In this document: piece by piece, positions 37,304 to 46,272 of the stretch
Position numbering within the stretch: the stretch's first letter is position 1
How the letters are laid out: each line of letters starts with the position of its first letter
From: Cognatundibacterium rivi
GTDB taxonomy: Bacteria; Pseudomonadota; Gammaproteobacteria; Burkholderiales; Burkholderiaceae_D
Length of the DNA stretch: 64,000 nt
Assembly: GCF_018139565.1 (NCBI RefSeq)
Contig: NZ_JAGSPK010000002.1
Coordinates: 124,001-188,000 of the forward strand
Reading direction: 5' to 3'
Position numbers and translations under genes: made by a program
The notes under the pieces: model-generated
What the model was told of the DNA's origin: nothing
The model's input: only the letters and a program-made list of their open reading frames with translations
Database searches by the model: none

Positions 37304-38608
37304 ATGCAGCAGACTTTCACCACCACCGCGCTGGCAACGATACTGGGCGGGCTCTGTATCAGCAGCGCCATCGCCCAGAGCAGCTTACCTGATCCAGTTG
37401 CCACCGACCCGCAAAAACTGGGCTGGATGCAGGGCTTCCCGCCCGCGCCGGACAAACTCGTTCAGTTTGCGAATGGCAGCAGCTATCAATTCCCGCGTAC
37501 ACGCTGGTCGTTCTCACATGCGCGTGAGCTGGGGCCAACCACGAATGTCTGGCATGGTGCCGGGCATGTTTCAGTGTTACCGCAGGCATTGCAGCCGCTT
37601 GATGATCTGCGTTTTAAAGGCGAAAAAAATACCGAAATCCGCTGGGCGGATATGCTTGCCAATACCTACACCGATAGCGTGTTGGTCATGCATAAAGGCA
37701 AGGTGATCTACGAAAAATATTTCGGCATCAGCAAACCATATTTGCCGCATATTGCGATGTCAGTCACCAAATCTTTTGTCGGTACTTTAGCGGCCACGCT
37801 GGCAGCCGAAGGCAAAATCAATCCGGCTGATCCGGTGACGAAATATATTCCTGAACTCAAGGATAGTGCGTATGCCGATGCAACAGTACGCCAGGTCATG
37901 GATATGACGATCGGTGTGCAGTATTCAGAAAATTACGCAGACCCGAAAGCCGAGATATGGGATTACGCACGCGCCGGTGGTTTGCTGCCGACAGCACCGG
38001 GTTACAGCGGGCCTAAGAATTTTTATGATTTTCTGACCAAACTGAAAAAAGAAGGCGAACACGATCAGGCCTTTGCTTACAAGACCGTGAATGCAGAAGT
38101 GCTGGCGTGGATAGTTCGCCGCGCGTCCGGTCAGTCTTTAGCTGAACTGATGTCGGAACGTCTGTGGCAAAAACTGGGCACAGAAAACGATGCCTATTTT
38201 GCGGTTGATAGTCTGGGTACAGAGCAGGGTGGTGGCGGCCTGAATCTGACCCTGCGCGATATGGCGCGTTTCGGTGAAATGATGCGCAACGGCGGTCAGT
38301 TTAACGGCCAGCAGATTATTCCTAAGGAAGTGGTGGCCGATATTCGCAAAGGCGGTGATCCGGCAAAGTTTGCGCTGGCTGGCTACAAGACGCTGCCCGG
38401 TTATTCTTACCGGAATATGTGGTGGGTAGGACACAATACCCATCAGACCTTTGAAGCGCGCGGCATTCATGGCCAGCGTATTTATATTGATCCGATGGCT
38501 GAAATGGTCATCGTCAAGTTTTCATCCCATCCCATCGCTGCGAATGGCGCGAGTGACCCTGTCACTTACCGTGCGTTTCAGGCGCTGGCTAATCATTTAA
38601 TGAAGTGA
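37304..38608 (+). CDS. Exported serine hydrolase, beta-lactamase/6-aminohexanoate hydrolase family
   Basis: A 434-aa protein with signal peptide (TTALATILGGLCISSAIA). The serine-hydrolase motif SVTKS supplies the nucleophile Ser and Lys; the second motif is YKT in FAYKTVNAEVLAW, as in NylB-type esterases/amidases rather than true class C beta-lactamases (YxN). The C-terminus has RGIHGQRIYIDP in place of KTG. ATG 37304 is used because CAGGAGACAAC lies directly upstream; a longer frame starts at 37268. A periplasmic ester- or amide-cleaving step feeding the pathway is plausible. Confidence 0.87.
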   Translation: MQQTFTTTALATILGGLCISSAIAQSSLPDPVATDPQKLGWMQGFPPAPDKLVQFANGSSYQFPRTRWSFSHARELGPTTNVWHGAGHVSVLPQALQPLDDLRFKGEKNTEIRWADMLANTYTDSVLVMHKGKVIYEKYFGISKPYLPHIAMSVTKSFVGTLAATLAAEGKINPADPVTKYIPELKDSAYADATVRQVMDMTIGVQYSENYADPKAEIWDYARAGGLLPTAPGYSGPKNFYDFLTKLKKEGEHDQAFAYKTVNAEVLAWIVRRASGQSLAELMSERLWQKLGTENDAYFAVDSLGTEQGGGGLNLTLRDMARFGEMMRNGGQFNGQQIIPKEVVADIRKGGDPAKFALAGYKTLPGYSYRNMWWVGHNTHQTFEARGIHGQRIYIDPMAEMVIVKFSSHPIAANGASDPVTYRAFQALANHLMK

Positions 38609-38617
38609 GATTTATTT

Positions 38618-39619
38618 ATGTCTTCTACTTATCAACGTATCGTTTTAGCTTCCCGTCCACAAGGTAACGTCAGGGCAGACAATTTCCGTCTTGAGACCTT
38701 GCCGCTGCCAGAAATTAAGGATGGCGAGGTATTAGTCCGCAATCATTTCTTATCGCTCGATCCGTATATGCGTGGTCGTATGGAGGAAACGAAAAGTTAC
38801 GCTGCACCACAGCCTTTAAATGAAACCATGATCGGTGGCACGGTCGGCGAGATCATCGCCAGCAAAAATCCGCGCTTCGCTGTTGGTGACAAAGTGCTGG
38901 GCATGTTGGGCTGGACAGAAGTGGCGGTATCCGATGGTGCATTATTGCGCCGGCTCGATGCCGCGTCGCCGATACCTTTATCGGCTTACCTGGGTGCGGT
39001 GGGTATGCCGGGCCTGACCGCGTGGTATGGACTGACGCAAATCATGCAGCCGAAAGCCGGGGAAACGGTGGTCGTTTCTGCTGCCAGTGGTGCGGTTGGC
39101 AGCGTGGTCGGGCAATTGGCGAAACAAATGGGCTGCCGCGTGGTTGGCATAGCCGGTGGCGCTGAAAAATGTGCTTACGTGGTGAACGAACTGGGTTTTG
39201 ATGCTTGCGTTGACTATAAAGCGGGCAAGCTGGACGCTGATCTGGCAGCCGCAACGCCGGATGGGATTGACGCTGTATTTGAAAACGTCGGCGGCGACGT
39301 GTTTGATGCGAGTCTGGCGCGTATGAACCCGTTTGGCCGTATCGCCATGTGCGGCATGATTTCTGGCTACAACGGTGAGCCGATTGCCATTAAAAATGCG
39401 CGTGCATTTCTGACGATGCGTTTGACGATGCGTGGTTTTATTGTGTCGGAGCACATGGATTTATGGCCGCAGGGTTTGAAAGAACTGGGGACGCTGGTGG
39501 CAACCGGAAAATTGAAATTCCGCGAATCCATCGCTGAAGGTATTGCGCAAGCGCCGGATGCATTTATCGGTCTGCTGAAAGGCCAGAACTTTGGTAAACA
39601 GCTTGTTAAGCTGAGTTAA
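38618..39619 (+). CDS. NADP-dependent MDR reductase, CurA/leukotriene B4 dehydrogenase type
   Basis: Zinc-independent medium-chain reductase (333 aa). LSLDPYMRGRM, GGTVGEI, MPGLTAWYGL, SAASGAVGSVVGQLAK (NADPH loop) and DAVFENVGGDVFDA are typical of the YncB/CurA group that reduces alpha,beta-unsaturated ketones and aldehydes. It lies nine bases after the serine hydrolase gene. Confidence 0.9.
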   Translation: MSSTYQRIVLASRPQGNVRADNFRLETLPLPEIKDGEVLVRNHFLSLDPYMRGRMEETKSYAAPQPLNETMIGGTVGEIIASKNPRFAVGDKVLGMLGWTEVAVSDGALLRRLDAASPIPLSAYLGAVGMPGLTAWYGLTQIMQPKAGETVVVSAASGAVGSVVGQLAKQMGCRVVGIAGGAEKCAYVVNELGFDACVDYKAGKLDADLAAATPDGIDAVFENVGGDVFDASLARMNPFGRIAMCGMISGYNGEPIAIKNARAFLTMRLTMRGFIVSEHMDLWPQGLKELGTLVATGKLKFRESIAEGIAQAPDAFIGLLKGQNFGKQLVKLS

Positions 39620-39724
39620 AACGTAGTCAAAAAATAGATTCAAAAATAAATTCATAAATCATTCCAACAATTGTGTGATCAGGAAATGAACTTCCTGTTT
39701 CATTCGTAAAAATCAGGAGACAAA

Positions 39725-40633
39725 ATGAAAGTATTGAAAGACCGAGTCGCCGTCATTACCGGTGCTGCCAGCGGTTTTGGCCGTGAATTTGCATTGATCG
39801 GTGCCCGTCTGGGCATGAAGCTGGTACTGGCGGATGTACAGCAAGATGCATTGGAGAAGACAAAGGCTGAGATGGAGCAGCTTGGTGCGCAGGTGATCGC
39901 CATGCGTTGTGATGTCCGTCATGCCGAACAGGTGCAGGCGCTGGCGGATGCTGCGATGGAAAAATTCGGTGCAGTTCATCTGGTCTTTAATAATGCCGGT
40001 GTCGGCTCTGGCGGCCTGGTCTGGGAAAATACCCAGGCCGACTGGGAATGGGTATTGGGCGTGAATTTGTGGGGCGTGATACATGGTGTTCGTATCTTTA
40101 CCAATCTGATGCTGGAGTGTGCAAAAAAAGATCCGGAATACGAAGGACATATCGTCAATACAGCATCGATGGCCGGTATGCTGAATGCGCCGACCATGGG
40201 TGTTTATAATGTTTCCAAGCATGCAGTTGTGTCGCTGACTGAATCGCTGTATCAGGATCTGAAGCTGGTTGCTGCACCGATAGGCGCTTCCGTACTTTGC
40301 CCTTATTTTGTACCGACCGGTATTTCGCAATCACACAGAAATCGTCCGGAAGACGTTCCCGGTGCAGCGCCAACGGCCAGTCAGCGTGCCGCACAAGCGA
40401 TGTCGGATAAGGCAGTCAGCTCAGGCAAAGTGACGGCGCAGGAAGTGGCGGAAAATACGTTTAAAGCGATCAGCGAAGAACAGTTCTACGTGTTCTCGCA
40501 TCCGGGGGCTTTAAGTAATGTGCAGGAACGCATGGAAGATATCGTCTTGCAACGCAATCCGGGTGACCCGTACAAGGCAGCACCGCATATCCGCGATATG
40601 CTCAGAGAAAAGCTGAAGGTATCAATCAGTTAA
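39725..40633 (+). CDS. SDR-family oxidoreductase
   Basis: A 302-aa SDR with TGAASGFGRE, FNNAGVGSG, catalytic Ser in NTASMAGML and Y-N-V-S-K; the C-terminal region is longer than in minimal SDRs and lacks the VDGG end. It is distinct from the SDR at 35900. RBS CAGGAGACAAA. Confidence 0.9.
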   Translation: MKVLKDRVAVITGAASGFGREFALIGARLGMKLVLADVQQDALEKTKAEMEQLGAQVIAMRCDVRHAEQVQALADAAMEKFGAVHLVFNNAGVGSGGLVWENTQADWEWVLGVNLWGVIHGVRIFTNLMLECAKKDPEYEGHIVNTASMAGMLNAPTMGVYNVSKHAVVSLTESLYQDLKLVAAPIGASVLCPYFVPTGISQSHRNRPEDVPGAAPTASQRAAQAMSDKAVSSGKVTAQEVAENTFKAISEEQFYVFSHPGALSNVQERMEDIVLQRNPGDPYKAAPHIRDMLREKLKVSIS

Positions 40634-40761
40634 AAAAACAGAGCAGAACAATCCTTCAGCAAAATGAGTTGGGGCAGGTCGCTGTGAGCACGAAGAGCGC
40701 AGACTCAGGTGCTGATAGTGCCTCCCTTGACGCTACCATTTTCAGATAATCCGGAGACACG

Positions 40762-41658
40762 ATGACCGTAACGATAAAGGCAAATCAATTTGCCACTGTA
40801 GATAATGGTACCCGCCTGCATTACGCCAGCGCTGGTCAGCAGGGGCAACCGCTGATCTTATTTGTACATGGCTTTCCTGAATTTTGGTACGAATGGGCTG
40901 CGCAGTTACCCGAATTTGGTCGGGATTATTTTGCAGTTGCACCGGATTTGCGTGGTTTTAATTTATCCGATATGCCCGCCGATCTGAGCGCTTACAAAGC
41001 AAAGCATATCGTCGATGATTTGCGCTTGCTGATACAGCATCTGGGTTATCAGAAAGCGATTGTGGTCGCGCATGACTGGGGTGGTGCGGTGTGCTGGAAT
41101 ATGGCCATCGCCTTACCGGCGATGATAGAAAAACTGATCATTATTAATTCCCCGCATCCTTATCTGTTTATGCAGGCGCTGGCGAATGATCCGGCACAAA
41201 AGGCTGCCAGCGAATACATGAACTGGTTGCGCAAGCCTGACTCTGAAGTCGCTCTGGCAAAAGATGATTTTGCGTTGATGGATGGTTTTTTTAACGGTAT
41301 GGGGCAGGCACCAGCGATCTGGTTTGACGACGCAACCCGTGCGCAGTATCACGATTGCTGGCGCAAGGGCTTGTCAGGCGGCGTGAATTATTACCGCGCT
41401 TCGCCGCTGCACCCGCCTACCGCTGAAAATCAGGGGCCTTTGCAATTACATCTGAATCCGGATGATTTCAAGGTCAACGTACCGACCCGCATTATCTGGG
41501 GCGAGAACGATAAAGCCTTGCCGAAAACCCTGTTGGATGGGATCGAGGATTTCGTTGCCGATGTTCGCGTTGAACGCATCGCTGAAGGTTCGCATTGGAT
41601 TATTCATGAGCAGCCTGAACGCATCAATCAACTGATACGGCGGTTTCTTACTGAATAA
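40762..41658 (+). CDS. Alpha/beta hydrolase, epoxide hydrolase-like
   Basis: A 298-aa alpha/beta hydrolase. The oxyanion motif HGFPEFWYEW is followed by the nucleophile elbow VVAHDWGGAV with Asp, as in epoxide hydrolases and haloalkane dehalogenases; the acid comes from GENDKAL and the base from EGSHWIIHEQPE. Two Tyr in the lid would be needed for epoxide hydrolase activity, and I did not verify them. RBS CCGGAGACACG. Confidence 0.87.
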   Translation: MTVTIKANQFATVDNGTRLHYASAGQQGQPLILFVHGFPEFWYEWAAQLPEFGRDYFAVAPDLRGFNLSDMPADLSAYKAKHIVDDLRLLIQHLGYQKAIVVAHDWGGAVCWNMAIALPAMIEKLIIINSPHPYLFMQALANDPAQKAASEYMNWLRKPDSEVALAKDDFALMDGFFNGMGQAPAIWFDDATRAQYHDCWRKGLSGGVNYYRASPLHPPTAENQGPLQLHLNPDDFKVNVPTRIIWGENDKALPKTLLDGIEDFVADVRVERIAEGSHWIIHEQPERINQLIRRFLTE

Positions 41659-41727
41659 GTGTGTGCATCCGCTGCATCAGCTGATGCGGTGACAATGATG
41701 CAGCGTAGTGATTTTTAGCAGGGATTC

Positions 41728-42165
41728 ATGATGGCAAGATCTGATTTTTCTTTTTTTCATGCCTTACGAGTACGCTGGTCGGAAGTCGATATGCAGGCGA
41801 TCGTCTTTAACGGCCATTACCTGACTTATTTTGATGTCGCCTTTACCGAATACTGGCGCGCCACAGGTTTGCCCAGCGCAATCACCCAGGCCAAAGAAGG
41901 CAAAGAATTGTTTGCCCGCAAGGCCGGCATAGAATATCTGGCGTCCGCCAGGTTTGATGATGTGCTGGACATAGGGGTGCGTTGTCATGCAATTGGGCGC
42001 TCGTCCGTCCAGTTTGTGATTGAAATTTTCCGGGGTGAAGAACATCTGATTTCCGGTGAATTAACTTATGTGTACGCCGATACCACACTGCGCAAGGGAG
42101 TTGCATTTCCGGCAGATTGGCGTGCGATAATCACCAGCTTTGAAAAATTGAAACCAGTAGAGTGA
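41728..42165 (+). CDS. Acyl-CoA thioesterase, 4-hydroxybenzoyl-CoA thioesterase fold
   Basis: A 145-aa hot-dog protein. RVRWSEVDMQAIVFNGHYLTYFD carries the D-x-x-x-x-V-x-(H/N) catalytic pattern of the YbgC/FcbC group, followed by the helix FTEYWRATGL. Two adjacent ATGs (41728, 41731) share the upstream AGCAGGGA. It is the second thioesterase in the block. Confidence 0.88.
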   Translation: MMARSDFSFFHALRVRWSEVDMQAIVFNGHYLTYFDVAFTEYWRATGLPSAITQAKEGKELFARKAGIEYLASARFDDVLDIGVRCHAIGRSSVQFVIEIFRGEEHLISGELTYVYADTTLRKGVAFPADWRAIITSFEKLKPVE

Positions 42166-42171
42166 CTTGTG

Positions 42172-42600
42172 ATGATGACTCCCGCACGCATTGTTTTAGG
42201 TGATTGGACTACCTTGCAAAAAGACGCACAGGCAGTACGTTATTCCGTTTTTGTGATTGAGCAGCATATTCCCGTCGAGTTGGAATGGGATGTAATGGAT
42301 GCCCAGTGTCTGCATGCTGTTGCTTACGATGAACAGAATCAGGCGATAGGCACAGGTCGTTTGCTGCCTGACGGTCATATTGGTCGCATGGCTGTGTTGG
42401 AATCCGCCCGTAATTCCGGTGTCGGTGCGCAGATACTGCGTATCCTGATGGAGCAGGCAAAACTGCGCGGAGATACCGGTGTGCGATTGAATGCGCAGCA
42501 GACAGCTGAAAATTTCTACGTGAAAGAGGGATTTTCGCGTGATGGTGAGGTCTTTATGGAAGCTGGCATTCCACACGTGTCGATGTCTCATCCCTTGTGA
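42172..42600 (+). CDS. GNAT-family N-acetyltransferase
   Basis: A 142-aa GNAT (ElaA/YjdJ-like). VFVIEQHIPVELEWD begins the fold; GRMAVLESARNSGVGAQIL is the acetyl-CoA loop (usual R-x-x-G-x-G/A is R-N-S-G-V-G), and NAQQTAENFYVKEGF ends it. GTG 42169 and ATGs 42172/42175 are all possible starts. It is the last gene before a terminator; a direct role in the catabolic block is not evident. Confidence 0.85.
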   Translation: MMTPARIVLGDWTTLQKDAQAVRYSVFVIEQHIPVELEWDVMDAQCLHAVAYDEQNQAIGTGRLLPDGHIGRMAVLESARNSGVGAQILRILMEQAKLRGDTGVRLNAQQTAENFYVKEGFSRDGEVFMEAGIPHVSMSHPL

Positions 42601-42687
42601 ACTGACGAGGTAATGAATGGCAGCTTGGGGGACTCCCTTGCCTGACCCTGCAGAAAGCACGCCTTTGTAAAAACCGATGGCATCCTT

Positions 42688-42720
42688 AAAAAGCGCACTG
42701 TGTAGACGGTGCGCTTTTTT
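42688..42720 (+). terminator. Terminator after the catabolic block
   Basis: AAAAAGCGCAC and GTGCGCTTTTTT form an 11-bp stem with a 10-base loop and a T-run. It is 88 bp after the GNAT stop. Confidence 0.9.
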
Positions 42721-42811
42721 ATTTGTGTCACGCACCCTTCATAAATCTGATGCCGGACGGAGACAGCATCCTGGCAAAAATATTTTCGTACGGCGTATTT
42801 TCATATTTAAA

Positions 42812-42840
42812 TTGACAAATATTAATATGTTATTAAATAT
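42812..42840 (+). promoter_or_regulatory. Candidate promoter of the chemoreceptor gene
   Basis: TTGACA is a perfect -35 hexamer; a poor -10 (TAAATA) lies 16 bases downstream in an AT-rich stretch. The distance to the ATG is about 150 bp. Confidence 0.4.
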
Positions 42841-42991
42841 GGTGTTAGATTTATAAGTATTAATAAATTACATTAACGTATATAGGCAGTAGACGACAGT
42901 AGACGATAAAAAAAACGATTCAGATAGTGAGCTACACCGTATCAGACATTGAGTATTTCAGTATTCATTTCATTATCGGGAGACACAAATC

Positions 42992-44755
42992 ATGAGAATT
43001 GAAGACACCAAAGTATCAAGTCGCTTAATCGCCGGATTTGGTCTGGTATTGAGTTGTTTGTTAATCGTGCTCGTGCTGGGTATCAGCTATCTGCATCAGA
43101 TGAACAAGCGGATGGAGCAAATCGTTCACTTTAACGATGAGGAAATACGGTTGGCGCAGAGTATGTATCTGACGGTCACTGAGAGAGCATTGGCACTGCG
43201 GAATTTGCTACTGCTGACTGAACAAAAAGAGATACAGATAGAAGTGGACCGTATTGCTGCCCAGAATAAAAAATACCATGAGGCAGAGGATAAATTAGAG
43301 CAACTCATGAAGCGGGATAGCGAAACTAATGATGCACAACTTAGTTTGTTAAATAAAATCCGTGAACAGGCAACATTATCTGAGCCTTTCATTGCTAAAA
43401 GTCTGCAATTAATTCAGCAGGGTAATAAAGATGATTCTTATAAGCTACTGCGCTATGAATATCGTCCGGTACAAAAGAAATGGTGGGAACTGATCAATGA
43501 TTTTGTCGTAGATCAGGAAAAAGAGAATAAAGAAGCCGTCATTAAAGCAGAATCAGATTATCGTGACGCACGAAAAATGCTGATCATATTGGGGTTGCTG
43601 GCGATCCTGGTTGGTGTTGTTGCTTCGTGGCTGATTATACGTAGCCTGCTGAGGCAGTTAGGTGGCGAGCCACGTTATGCAGTAAAAATTGCCGAAAAAA
43701 TAGCCGCAGGGGATCTGAGTGTCGATATACAACTGGCCGCTGGCGACGAGCATAGCCTTATGCACGCAATGCGTGTCATGCGTGATGGCCTCGCTGATAT
43801 TGTCGGTATGGTGCGTGCAGGTACCGAAACGATAGCGTCAGCCTCAAAACAGATTGCTTCTGGAAATCTGGATTTATCTTCCCGTTCAGAACAACAGGCC
43901 AGTTCGCTGGAAGAAACGGCTTCTTCAATGGAAGAGCTGACGTCAACCGTGAAGCAGAATACCGATAGTGCGCGTCAGGCCAATCAACTTGCGGTGTCCG
44001 CTTCAGATGTTGCTGTTAAAGGCGGTACCGTTGTTGCCGAGGTCGTCCAGACGATGGGCTCGATCAACGAATCGTCGCGCAAGATTGTCGACATCATCGG
44101 GGTTATTGATGGCATCGCTTTTCAGACCAATATCCTCGCGCTGAACGCCGCCGTTGAGGCTGCCCGCGCAGGTGAACAGGGGCGTGGTTTTGCCGTGGTT
44201 GCGACAGAGGTAAGAAGTCTTGCGCAGCGTTCGGCTGAAGCTGCCAGAGAGATTAAAAAGTTGATTGATGATTCGGTCAGTAAGGTGGAAATTGGTGCGA
44301 AACTGGTTGATCAGGCGGGATCGACCATGGTCGAAATCGTCAATAGTATTCAGCGCGTGACCAGCATCATGAGTGAAATTATGATGGCGACGCAAGAGCA
44401 AACCGCAGGCATAGAACAAATCAATGAAGCCATCGTTCAGATGGATGATGTGACGCAGCAAAATGCTGCATTGGTGGAGCAAGCCGCAGCTTCAGCCTCG
44501 GCTTTGCAGAATGAGGCAGATCATCTCAGCCAGCTTGTCAGTACATTTCAGCTCGCGAATATGACGTCGATGACAGCGATGACAGCGATCCCGCTTGCTG
44601 GCGCTGAACCGGTCACAAAGCGTGCAACCACGACTTTGCCTGGTAAAAAAGCGGCTGTGGCGAGGGCGCAGACCTCAAGTATTAAAAGACTGAGACAGGT
44701 GAATGATGCTGCTCCCGAAAAAAAAGCAGCGTCAGATGCCTGGGAAGAGTTTTGA
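42992..44755 (+). CDS. Methyl-accepting chemotaxis protein with four-helix-bundle sensor
   Basis: A 587-aa transducer. TM1 about 11-33, periplasmic helical sensor of the 4HB_MCP type (34-195), TM2 196-216, HAMP about 217-270, then the cytoplasmic coiled coil with methylation-helix sequence [20 protein letters not shown] and the signalling tip around E389 ([20 protein letters not shown]). The C-terminal five residues AWEEF (583-587) fit the xWxxF tether that docks CheR/CheB in Tsr/Tar-type receptors. The ligand is unknown. RBS GGGAGACA. Confidence 0.94.
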   Translation: MRIEDTKVSSRLIAGFGLVLSCLLIVLVLGISYLHQMNKRMEQIVHFNDEEIRLAQSMYLTVTERALALRNLLLLTEQKEIQIEVDRIAAQNKKYHEAEDKLEQLMKRDSETNDAQLSLLNKIREQATLSEPFIAKSLQLIQQGNKDDSYKLLRYEYRPVQKKWWELINDFVVDQEKENKEAVIKAESDYRDARKMLIILGLLAILVGVVASWLIIRSLLRQLGGEPRYAVKIAEKIAAGDLSVDIQLAAGDEHSLMHAMRVMRDGLADIVGMVRAGTETIASASKQIASGNLDLSSRSEQQASSLEETASSMEELTSTVKQNTDSARQANQLAVSASDVAVKGGTVVAEVVQTMGSINESSRKIVDIIGVIDGIAFQTNILALNAAVEAARAGEQGRGFAVVATEVRSLAQRSAEAAREIKKLIDDSVSKVEIGAKLVDQAGSTMVEIVNSIQRVTSIMSEIMMATQEQTAGIEQINEAIVQMDDVTQQNAALVEQAAASASALQNEADHLSQLVSTFQLANMTSMTAMTAIPLAGAEPVTKRATTTLPGKKAAVARAQTSSIKRLRQVNDAAPEKKAASDAWEEF

Positions 44756-44774
44756 TGATTGGAAATCCGTTAAG

Positions 44775-44800
44775 ATCAATTTAAATCGATTTAAATTGAT
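44775..44800. repeat. 26-bp perfect palindrome
   Basis: ATCAATTTAAATC is followed directly by its exact reverse complement GATTTAAATTGAT. It lies 20 bp after the chemoreceptor stop and 8 bp before the terminator. It could be a protein-binding site, a cruciform or part of the 3' UTR fold. Confidence 0.85.
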
Positions 44801-44807
44801 GTCGGGT

Positions 44808-44836
44808 AAAAAGGGAGAGACTATTCTCCCTTTTTT
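44808..44836. terminator. Terminator after the chemoreceptor gene
   Basis: AAAAAGGGAGA and TCTCCCTTTTTT pair around GACTAT-type loop sequence and end in six T. Its last base is shared with the stop codon of the convergent LysE-family gene. Confidence 0.88.
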
Positions 44837-45459
44837 CAAACGGTGGCAACCAGTGTGGCAGCACACAGTACTAATCCACCTGCGATGCGCTCCGTGATTA
44901 AGGCATATTTTTCTTGTGTCGCCCAATGGCTGGCTTTGCTTGCCAACACGCCATATCCCAGCAAAATAAAAAATTCAGGAATGATGGAGCAGAGCGCCAG
45001 AATCAGCATTTGCAAACCGACTGTTTCATGCTGATCGATAAACTGCGGCAGGATGGCAACAAAAGTCAGCAAGATCTTGGGATTGGTCAATTGCAGGCTA
45101 AGAGCGCTGAAAAAGATGCGGCTGCCTTTTTGTGGCGGCCCGTCCAGTCTGGAAATGCTGATGGGAGAAGGCTTCCCAAGTATTGCCGATAAACCCAGAT
45201 AGACCAGATAAGCCGCGCCAAGATATTTGATTCCCATGAACAGTATCGGCGATGTCAGCAGCAAGCTGCCGATACCGGTCGCCGAGAGCGCAAAGTAAAT
45301 CGCATTTGCAGTCAGAATCCCTAGCGTGACAAACAAGGATGTCCTCCAGCCGCGGGCAATGCCAACCGCAACAACCATCATGACAGCCGGACCGGGTGAG
45401 AGTGACATTGCCGCTTCTGTCGCGGTGAATAAGGCCCAGCTTTCAAGATTCATCGCCAC
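44836..45459 (-). CDS. LysE/RhtB-family exporter
   Basis: A 207-aa inner-membrane protein with about six hydrophobic helices. SLSPGPAVMMVVAVGIARGW is the family signature (usual P-G-P), followed by KYLGAAYLVYLG and LQLTNPKILLTFVAILPQF. Family members export amino acids such as homoserine, threonine or lysine. It lies two bases from the alpha/beta hydrolase gene, in an operon with a MetY-like enzyme, which suggests but does not prove an amino-acid-related substrate. Confidence 0.92.
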   Translation of the reverse strand: MAMNLESWALFTATEAAMSLSPGPAVMMVVAVGIARGWRTSLFVTLGILTANAIYFALSATGIGSLLLTSPILFMGIKYLGAAYLVYLGLSAILGKPSPISISRLDGPPQKGSRIFFSALSLQLTNPKILLTFVAILPQFIDQHETVGLQMLILALCSIIPEFFILLGYGVLASKASHWATQEKYALITERIAGGLVLCAATLVATV

Positions 45460-45461
45460 CC

Positions 45462-46271
45462 TCAGCTACCCCGCACGAAATCGAATAAGGTGTCGAGCAC
45501 CGCATCAGCCTGTTCTGCCATCAGGTCGTGTCCGCAATTGTCTATCACGGAAGTTTTGCTTTGAGAAATCAGACTACGCAGGCCAGCGATGGCTTTCGGC
45601 GGGGTCATCTGATCTTTTTTGCCGAGCAGGAATAAGGTTGGACACCTGACGGATTGCGCAGCGATTTCGCCGTTGCTGTAGGCGTTACAGGCGAAAAAAT
45701 CCGTGTAAAAAACCAGCTCAGGGTTGATCGCAGAAATACGTTGCATCAGTCGTTTACTGCCACCAAGGACGGAAAATCCAGGCCCTGGACAGGACGGCTT
45801 ATGCGCAATGCTGCTGTGTGACCAGATGTTCACCATATCAATTGCAGCCTGCTCGTCGTCGCGAGCGGCATTCAACAACAGGTCTGATACTCTCATCGGG
45901 TAGGCAGTCCCTATCATGGCCAGATGGCTGACTCTGGCAGGCGCCTGATAACAGGCTTCCAGGGCAATCAGCGAGCCCATGCTATGTCCAGCCAGAGCGG
46001 CGCGCTCGATACCGGCAGCATCAAGCAAAGCGATCAGCCAGGTCGCCATCTGCTCTACGCTATTCAGCGCCTGACCTTTGCTGCGGCCATGCCCCGGTAA
46101 ATCGACAGCGAGCACGTTGTAGCCATGATGGGCGAAATAGCGGGACTGTAAAGCCCAGACGGAATGATCATTCTGCGCGCCATGAATAAACACGATGCTT
46201 GGCAGCGCAGGATTGAATGTTTTGCCGCCGGTGTAGCAATAAGCATCTTTGCATTGAATCTGAAACAGCAT
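45462..46271 (-). CDS. Alpha/beta hydrolase
   Basis: A 269-aa alpha/beta hydrolase with HGAQNDHSVW (oxyanion), nucleophile elbow LAGHSMGSLIAL, LLGKKDQMTPP (acid) and DNCGHDLMAEQ (base), i.e. a complete Ser-Asp-His triad. It is one base from the MetY-like gene and two from the LysE gene on the same strand, so the three are probably co-transcribed. The substrate is unknown. Confidence 0.88.
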   Translation of the reverse strand: MLFQIQCKDAYCYTGGKTFNPALPSIVFIHGAQNDHSVWALQSRYFAHHGYNVLAVDLPGHGRSKGQALNSVEQMATWLIALLDAAGIERAALAGHSMGSLIALEACYQAPARVSHLAMIGTAYPMRVSDLLLNAARDDEQAAIDMVNIWSHSSIAHKPSCPGPGFSVLGGSKRLMQRISAINPELVFYTDFFACNAYSNGEIAAQSVRCPTLFLLGKKDQMTPPKAIAGLRSLISQSKTSVIDNCGHDLMAEQADAVLDTLFDFVRGS

Positions 46272-46272
46272 C

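Larger units (their letters stand above)
42601..42991. other. 391-bp gap: terminator, AT-rich promoter region, 10-bp duplication
   Basis: From left to right it holds an imperfect hairpin around GGGGGACTCCC (42628-42638), the terminator at 42688, an AT-rich stretch with TTGACA (42812-42817), and a tandem duplication of CAGTAGACGA (42887-42906). No open frame in it looks coding. Confidence 0.6.

Noticed and set aside
42960..42985. Sigma-28 (flagellar) promoter for the chemoreceptor
   Set aside because: A CCGATAAT match exists only on the wrong strand and too close to the ATG.
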